A program made the translations under genes and the position numbers. A model generated the notes under the pieces. The model worked only from the letters and a program-made list of their open reading frames with translations, was not told where the DNA came from and did not search any database. Positions 7,075-12,112 of a stretch of 12,112 nt of DNA are shown here, in pieces. The DNA is from Paenibacillus sp. (GTDB taxonomy: Bacteria; Bacillota; Bacilli; Paenibacillales; NBRC-103111): assembly GCA_029239545.1 (NCBI GenBank), contig JARBUQ010000141.1:1-12112 (forward strand). Direction: 5' to 3'. Each line of letters starts with the position of its first letter. Position 1 is the stretch's first letter.

Positions 7075-9426
7075 TCAGCCAATGTTGCGTTTCAGCCTGT
7101 ATTCCTTGGGCGTTACGCCATACTTTTTCTTGAATAGCTTGAAAAAGGTGCTCTCATTCATATAACCCACAAGCTCCATAATTTCCTTGATCGTGAAGTT
7201 CTTCGTCTCCAGATACTCTCTCGCCCGTTCCAACCGAAACTCATTCATATATTCCGCCACGGAGATCAGCTCGCACATCTTGAACATTCTTCCGACATAA
7301 GCCGGAGTCATCCGAAGCATGGAAGCAATCCCTTGAAGGCTCAAGTTCGCATCCCCATAGTTCTCCTCCACGATCATCTTGATCGTATCCATCAGTGCCG
7401 TGTTTTTATCCTTCTCCGTATCCTGGAGCTTCTCATGAAGCTCGCCGCATACTTTGTGCAGCAACGCACCGATCTCTTCGATCGTCTCCTTCCCCAGCAC
7501 CTTATGGCTCAGCGTGCTCAGATTCACCGGCACCGCGATAACCCGATTCTGATTCATCTCCCGGATGGTCCGTTTGATTACATCCACGAGATGCAGGATG
7601 CCGTGCACGATATGATCGTGATGATAGTTCGACAGATGCTGGAGGACTCGGTTCACCGCGAACTCCATGCCTTCCAAGTCGTTCATCTTGATGGACTCCA
7701 TCAGCTTCTTCTCCAGATCCGCGGGGAACGTATAATCCAGCTGCATCAGATTGGGAGCAACCCGTTCGGGGGTGATGATCGCCTTTTTCCCGAACACGAG
7801 CTTATAGGCTGCATTCCTAAGGGCCGAATCGTAATGGTCCGCGAGCGGTACATGCGGGGCGATCAGATCGCTTAATGTCAAAGTCAAACTGATTTTGTAA
7901 TAAGCCTGCACGACATCTTGTATCCGCTCCAAGAGCGGAAGCAGTCCCTCATAGCCCTGAACCCGGAGCTTGCCTCCGCTCACGATGATTACCATGTGCT
8001 CGCTTCTCATATCCGCCGTCTCGCATAAGAATCCGCCGAGCGCCAATACCTCCTCCGATATATTCGTCACGGCGAAGGAGATGAGCAGCCGTTCCGCCGC
8101 CGTCGTCTTTTCCAGGAATTCGCTATAATCGTCGATCTTGACTATCACGAGCAGGCAAGCTGAATCCAACTCGACACGCAGCTCGTTTTTCCTGACGCTC
8201 TCGCGAAAATCCGGGTCCTGCAAGGAGCTTCCGCTCGTAATGAACGTTCGCAAATGATAATTCCTTACAATGCTGCGGTGCCGATCCTGCTCGGTGGTAG
8301 CCAGATGAAGCTTGCGCGACAACTCTCCGTAGGCATGAGAGACGAAGGCCAATTCATCGTGGCCGGGCATACGAAGCTCGCTCTCTGTCCCTGACTGGTC
8401 CCGGATCCTATTCAGCAGCTGCTCTACGGGCTGGTACAGCCTTCGGGATACGAGGATCGAGACGAAGCCTGCCAGCAGCAGGAAGCTCGCTATCACGACG
8501 ATGGAGGTCATACGCAGCTTATAGATTCCGCCCAGTACCGCATTGTAAGGTTGGATGCTGATCGCCTTCCAGTTGCCGACCCCCATATTCATAAAAGTAA
8601 TCAGATCGTGATGCCCCCCTACCGCTTGTGATAGGAATCCGAAGGACTCGTCAGCAACGCCCGCACGATCGTCTGCGATCGTTTGCGTCAATCGTTCGAT
8701 ATCATTCGGTGGCAGCTGTTCCGACCCGCCCATGATCGTATGGCCGGCTTCATCTATGAGGAAGACGCTGGATTGGTCGGGTGCGGAGAAATCATTCACA
8801 TTCCGCAGATTGTCGAAAATCCATTCGGGCTTGACGTTGAGAATCAGCGCGCTCTCCCGATCGTTTTTCTCGAAAAAGGTTTCATAAACGATCAAGGAGA
8901 AAAAATCCACCATATTCGGACGGCCGCTTATGTTCATGGGAATGAGCTGCATCTGCGGCAGCTTGTTCTCGCTCTGCACCCGATGAGCCAGCTCCACCGC
9001 CATGTAATGATCCTGCATCTCGGCCGCTAACGGTCCGATCGCATAGATACGATCCAGATGGCCGTTGTACGCCATGATCGAGTGAAGGAAGGCGGAAGAC
9101 TCCATCGTCTTATTCATCTGATTGATGGACATGATGACATCGAAGGGTTCCTGGTTCTGATTAGCCAGCAGGGAGAAATATACCTGATTGTTGTTGTACA
9201 GGGTCATGGCCGTATTTTTGACCAGCTCCTGCATGTAAGTGACATTGTAGTTGATCTGGTTCATGACCTTGCGATTGGCTTCCTTCTGCATCTGCAGCAT
9301 GCGGGTTTCCGCGCTGTAATGCAGCACCACGGAGGACAAGATAAGCAGGATCAGCATGAAGAGGGTGATGAACCATACGATGCGGAACAAATATTTTCTC
9401 GACTTGTAGTCCTGCAGCACTTTCAA
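7075..9426 (-). CDS. Membrane-anchored AraC/YesN-type transcriptional regulator
   Basis: I choose the TTG at 9426-9424 (783 aa) because AGGAAGGGG (9443-9435) lies 8 bases upstream. The in-frame ATG at 9465 has no ribosome binding site and would add 13 residues. Numbered from the TTG, a basic N-terminus leads into a membrane helix (about 13-37), an extracellular region of about 265 residues that probably forms a Cache-like sensor, a second helix (about 305-327) and a juxtamembrane linker. A less conserved cytoplasmic middle section follows. The last 100 residues are an AraC-type double helix-turn-helix: LSLQGIASMLRMTPAYVGRMF, then FTIKEIMELVGYMNESTFFK with LFKKKYGVTPKEYR. Paenibacillus regulators of this design usually sit next to a carbohydrate ABC importer and activate it in response to an external sugar. 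Here it lies directly upstream of one. Confidence 0.9.
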   Translation of the reverse strand: MKVLQDYKSRKYLFRIVWFITLFMLILLILSSVVLHYSAETRMLQMQKEANRKVMNQINYNVTYMQELVKNTAMTLYNNNQVYFSLLANQNQEPFDVIMSINQMNKTMESSAFLHSIMAYNGHLDRIYAIGPLAAEMQDHYMAVELAHRVQSENKLPQMQLIPMNISGRPNMVDFFSLIVYETFFEKNDRESALILNVKPEWIFDNLRNVNDFSAPDQSSVFLIDEAGHTIMGGSEQLPPNDIERLTQTIADDRAGVADESFGFLSQAVGGHHDLITFMNMGVGNWKAISIQPYNAVLGGIYKLRMTSIVVIASFLLLAGFVSILVSRRLYQPVEQLLNRIRDQSGTESELRMPGHDELAFVSHAYGELSRKLHLATTEQDRHRSIVRNYHLRTFITSGSSLQDPDFRESVRKNELRVELDSACLLVIVKIDDYSEFLEKTTAAERLLISFAVTNISEEVLALGGFLCETADMRSEHMVIIVSGGKLRVQGYEGLLPLLERIQDVVQAYYKISLTLTLSDLIAPHVPLADHYDSALRNAAYKLVFGKKAIITPERVAPNLMQLDYTFPADLEKKLMESIKMNDLEGMEFAVNRVLQHLSNYHHDHIVHGILHLVDVIKRTIREMNQNRVIAVPVNLSTLSHKVLGKETIEEIGALLHKVCGELHEKLQDTEKDKNTALMDTIKMIVEENYGDANLSLQGIASMLRMTPAYVGRMFKMCELISVAEYMNEFRLERAREYLETKNFTIKEIMELVGYMNESTFFKLFKKKYGVTPKEYRLKRNIG

Positions 9427-9485
9427 TGGAAACACCCCTTCCTGAAGGTGATCTAACCCAAGCATGGCACAAGGATGGGCTTTAG

Positions 9486-9513
9486 GCTATAGGAATATGG
9501 ATGGAATCTTCAA
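9486..9513 (-). promoter_or_regulatory. Weak candidate promoter for the regulator gene
   Basis: TTGAAG (9513-9508) and TATAGC (9491-9486) on the minus strand are 16 bp apart, in the 83-base gap between the beta-helix gene and the regulator. The -35 box overlaps the beta-helix stop codon. No terminator is visible in this gap, so the regulator may equally be cotranscribed with the beta-helix gene. Confidence 0.25.
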
Positions 9514-11606
9514 TCAAGCGAGCGAAATTTGCGCGGGCCGAAGCTCCGCGGCAGGGTGCTCCAGCCAAGGTTTAGAGCGGATGATGGCGTTTCCAGCCGA
9601 TAGCCCTCCTCGTCCAGCTTGAGGCGGGGATCGGCGATCCGGGTGTTCGCGTCAAAGGCTCCATCCGCTAGCGTGCGCCATTGCGTCCAAGAATAGGAGA
9701 ACCGTCCGAGACCGTCGGCTCCGAGAGGCTGAAGAGGCAGTTTCCCCAAAACGAGACAAGGCTGACCGCTTCGCCAATATAGATTGTGATCCGCCATCGT
9801 CAATCGATCCGGACTCCAATTCACGAAATAATACAAGGCTCCGGAGTCGAGCACCATGTTATGCTCTACCGTAACATGGCGGTTGGCTTCGCCCGCCATC
9901 TCCTGCATGCCGATAGCCGCGACAGCCAACGGATTGTCTACCAGCAGGTTGTTTCGGATGCAATTGCCGATCCCCTTGGAGAAGATCAGCATCCAGAGCG
10001 TCCCTTTCGCTTCGCTGTACAAGTGGTCGATGAGATTGCCGGTTACGGTGAAATCATCCGCTGCATCATCCAGATAGATGCCGAATCCATAGGAGAACCG
10101 GATCCCGCTGTGATGCAGGCGATTGCCCGAGATCAGATTCCCCCGCCCCGTCCCCCAAGCCTCGATCAACCCCCCGTCTTGGCTGTCCTCCATGACCTCC
10201 GAGATGTCGTTGCCTACGATGCGGTTATTCCGGGTAAAGAGGGCATCCCAATGGTTCTCCCATGTAACCGGACTCCCATAAACGGTAGCCGGTATAACGC
10301 CGTGACGAAGACCTTTTAACGAAATACCGTACCTGGGGGTGCATCGAATCCGGTTATAGAGCACTTCGTTGTGGCCGCTCTGATACAGCGTGATGCCGCT
10401 GCCATGCCCGATAAGCTCGCCGCAGTGGGCGATTAGATTGTCCGAAATGACATGATGCTTATTGGTGTAGGCCGCCGCCGTGTCCATGAAATCCCCCTCA
10501 CCAGGCGCGAAGCCGGAGACGTTGATTCCTGTATAGCCATTGTGCTCGATGCGGCATTGGACGATGGAGATATGGCTTGCATGACGATCCAAGAAAAAGC
10601 CGCTCGTCCCCGAGTGCCGGATCTGGCAATTATGAAATTCCACGCCGTCAGCATAGTTCACATAAACTAGCCCTTCCCGATGCTCCTCCCGCTCTGCGTT
10701 GCCTAACGGCATTCGGTACAACGGGAATGCACCGGAATGGGCGAATATCAAGTCCTCGAAAGACAAGGCGTTGACCGGGCACTCCGCATGACTGCCGGAC
10801 ACCTGAAGAAGCCGCTGGAGATGCGGTACCACGAGAATCGCAGTCTCCGGTGTTTCATTCTGCGCCTGTGGGGCCGATGAAGGCCAATAGTAAAGCTTCG
10901 CCACTGCAGGGTCCCAATAGAACTGGCCGGGCTGCAGCAGCTCGAGTGACCCTTGCAGGTAATATCGCGAGCCTCCCCCTAAGCCCCATGTAGCCGGCTG
11001 ATCCAGTTGGACCCACCCGCTTGCGGCATCCCAGGAGCGGACGGGCAATGTCTCCGCGAACCAATTCGCTTCACCGCTGCCTGGCCAAATATAGACCTTT
11101 AACCCCTCCGCTTTAAGTACCGGAGGCCATTCATGGTTACTTGCGTGAAATCCTTTGGTAGCTGATGGAGCATCCGCATGGTCCGCTTCGTCCGTGTGAA
11201 GATAGCCCGACACGGGATAACGGGCTTCCGGGATGCGTCCATGCTCGCTATATAAAGTGCAGACATTGCTAACGTTCGGCAAGTGAGCCCGCCAGATCGA
11301 TTCGTTGTAACGCTCCCAGCCGGTCACCCGCTGACCGCCGCTCCAGACGACCCGTTCCCCAGGAGCGCCGCGGTACTGGACACGATAGCCGTCCCGGCCG
11401 GAATCTCGTTCGTCGAAGATCAGCGTCCGGCTCACCTCATAGGTGCCGGCCCGGCAAATGACCGTGATTTCGCCGGCCATGCCGCCTTCAGCCGCTATCC
11501 GAGCGGCGCGTTGAGCGCGTCCAATCGTGCGGAAAGGAGCTTCAAGGCTGCCTGGCTGCTCATCTCCGCCATCCGGGGAGACATAATATTCGATGCTGGT
11601 CATCAT
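9510..11606 (-). CDS. Right-handed parallel beta-helix protein, GH141-like
   Basis: I choose the ATG at 11606 (698 aa), with GAGGGG 8 bases upstream. The frame stays open to 11852, but that extension overlaps a decayed gene and a hairpin and is not protein-like. The N-terminus YYVSPDGGDEQPGS, the APFRTI helix start, the RAGTYEVSRTLIF strand and WSGGQRVTGW match the common opening of parallel beta-helix glycosidase-like proteins related to GH141. Beta-helix rungs (repeated N/D-rich turns such as NCQIRHSGTSG, NLIAHCGE, NRIVGNDIS, GNLISGNRLHHSG, GNLIDH) span about residues 316-610. Two acidic motifs, SQDGGLIEAWG (about 475-485) and GIYLDDAADD (about 509-518), sit where I recall the catalytic aspartates of GH141 enzymes, but this is from memory. 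No signal peptide is present, so a cytosolic role on imported sugar is inferred. It lies 83 bases upstream of the regulator. Confidence 0.86.
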   Translation of the reverse strand: MMTSIEYYVSPDGGDEQPGSLEAPFRTIGRAQRAARIAAEGGMAGEITVICRAGTYEVSRTLIFDERDSGRDGYRVQYRGAPGERVVWSGGQRVTGWERYNESIWRAHLPNVSNVCTLYSEHGRIPEARYPVSGYLHTDEADHADAPSATKGFHASNHEWPPVLKAEGLKVYIWPGSGEANWFAETLPVRSWDAASGWVQLDQPATWGLGGGSRYYLQGSLELLQPGQFYWDPAVAKLYYWPSSAPQAQNETPETAILVVPHLQRLLQVSGSHAECPVNALSFEDLIFAHSGAFPLYRMPLGNAEREEHREGLVYVNYADGVEFHNCQIRHSGTSGFFLDRHASHISIVQCRIEHNGYTGINVSGFAPGEGDFMDTAAAYTNKHHVISDNLIAHCGELIGHGSGITLYQSGHNEVLYNRIRCTPRYGISLKGLRHGVIPATVYGSPVTWENHWDALFTRNNRIVGNDISEVMEDSQDGGLIEAWGTGRGNLISGNRLHHSGIRFSYGFGIYLDDAADDFTVTGNLIDHLYSEAKGTLWMLIFSKGIGNCIRNNLLVDNPLAVAAIGMQEMAGEANRHVTVEHNMVLDSGALYYFVNWSPDRLTMADHNLYWRSGQPCLVLGKLPLQPLGADGLGRFSYSWTQWRTLADGAFDANTRIADPRLKLDEEGYRLETPSSALNLGWSTLPRSFGPRKFRSLD

Positions 11607-11693
11607 CCTATACACCCCTCTCATCCTATAGAATCGCACGCCTCCGCCGCGCGGCGCTACTGTGGAATGTGCGATTAACTGTTCAAGCAACGC

Positions 11694-11743
11694 GAATAGG
11701 CCGCCCCACGCGTATCGAGCTGCGCGATGGGAGCGGCCTATTC
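11694..11743. repeat. Long hairpin in the leader of the beta-helix gene
   Basis: GAATAGGCCGC (11694-11704) and GCGGCCTATTC (11733-11743) are a perfect 11-bp inverted repeat. With single-base bulges the stem continues inward (CCCA with TGGG, CGCG with CGCG) to a short loop. Neither strand shows a T-run after the stem, so it is not a standard terminator. It lies about 90 bases upstream of the chosen ATG, between the decayed gene and the beta-helix gene. An RNA leader element, a protein-binding palindrome or a repeat remnant are all possible. No clear promoter was found in 11607-11788. Confidence 0.5.
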
Positions 11744-11788
11744 CGTATGAGCAAGAGAGGGGTATCATCATCTTCCCGCTTATTGGAC

Positions 11789-12112
11789 TTATTTCCACCT
11801 TTGAAACGATTGATTTACCATTTTCACGCGGTTGGTTTTGGACCATTCCCACAAGTCCGCCACTCCTTGATCCGAATCCTCCGAAAATCTAAAAGCCATT
11901 TTTAGGGAATGATTCGTTTGCCATGTGGCAGTATCCCAATTACGGGTCAGAAATATCCCATTTTCATGATAACCTTAATTTCCGCCGCTCCAATGGTGTA
12001 TCCATTGAGCTGGATGGTATCTTCGTGTAGATACAGCTCCGTTGGTTTCTTGAAGAGGTCTCGCAGCAAGATCACGAATAACAAAAGGAAGCCCAAAAGC
12101 AACATACCCCAG
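11789..12112 (-). pseudogene. 3' end of a decayed membrane-anchored protein gene
   Basis: The gene runs in from beyond base 12112. The minus-strand frame reads a hydrophobic segment (MLLLGFLLLFVILL), then RDLFKKPTELYLHED, IQLNGYTIGAAEIKVIMKM and GYF, and meets a TGA (11949-11947). Downstream the same frame continues PVIGILPHGKRIIP and then meets TAA. Restoring one base in the CCC at 11907-11905 switches to a frame that reads LKMAFRFSEDSDQGVADL, WEWSKTNRVKMVNQSFQRWK and a natural TAA (11791-11789). The TGA is one base from CGA (Arg), which would give GYFRPVIGI. I recall similar hypothetical Paenibacillus proteins with one or two membrane helices followed by such a domain, but the name and function are unknown. 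One nonsense change plus one apparent single-base deletion make it a pseudogene. Confidence 0.72.

Noticed and set aside
7333..7875. A 180-codon plus-strand frame inside the regulator gene
   Set aside because: It is antisense to the conserved C-terminal half of the AraC-type regulator, is His/Leu/Arg-rich and shows no family signature.
9466..9472. The ATG at 9465 (or a start slightly upstream) for the regulator
   Set aside because: No ribosome binding site precedes it, whereas the TTG at 9426 has AGGAAGGGG at an ideal distance and starts directly before the basic, membrane-inserting N-terminus.

Overview
The window looks like a chromosomal piece of a Gram-positive, spore-former-type Firmicute, most probably Paenibacillus. 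The evidence is the purine-rich AGGAGG-type ribosome binding sites, a lipoprotein solute-binding protein ending in a DUF3502-like domain, paired CUT1 sugar permeases without their own ATPase, a large membrane-anchored AraC-type regulator beside them, and a secreted protein with a copper-amine-oxidase-N stalk. This assignment rests on family knowledge and no database was consulted. Every gene I accept lies on the minus strand, so transcription runs from right to left. I see no tRNA, rRNA, CRISPR array or transposase.

Layout from left to right. Positions 1-325 are intergenic. They hold a MerR-type promoter (TTGAAC, 19-bp spacer, TATAAT, with a palindrome in the spacer) that fires leftward out of the window. 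They also hold a repeat-like element with a perfect hairpin, and a 29-codon protein-like tail in frame behind the stop of the next gene. Positions 326-2170 encode a secreted 614-aa protein that combines a stalk domain, ankyrin repeats and eight WG repeats. A 46-aa ORF with a strong ribosome binding site follows at 2333-2473, and then a second, partial copy of the repeat element at about 2536-2590. Positions 2646-3008 are a broken AHSA1/SRPBCC gene that lacks its start and about 30 internal codons. Positions 3009-3340 hold no credible gene, only a promoter with an inverted repeat in its spacer and a strong terminator.

Positions 3341-11606 form a coherent carbohydrate-utilisation locus. In transcription order it is: a parallel beta-helix protein resembling GH141 glycosidases (9510-11606), an AraC/YesN-like membrane regulator (7075-9426), a terminator, two CUT1 permeases (5868-6875 and 4938-5852) and a lipoprotein sugar-binding protein (3341-4861), closed by a terminator at 3279-3313. 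The likely logic is that the lipoprotein and the two permeases import a glycan fragment using an ATPase encoded elsewhere. The regulator senses a related extracellular signal, and the beta-helix protein, which has no signal peptide in the start I prefer, acts on the imported sugar in the cytoplasm. The substrate cannot be read from the sequence.

The right edge (11789-12112) is the 3' end of a decayed membrane-protein gene, with one in-frame TGA and one apparent single-base deletion. Decayed genes therefore flank the intact sugar locus on both sides, and the left third looks like an accessory region in flux.
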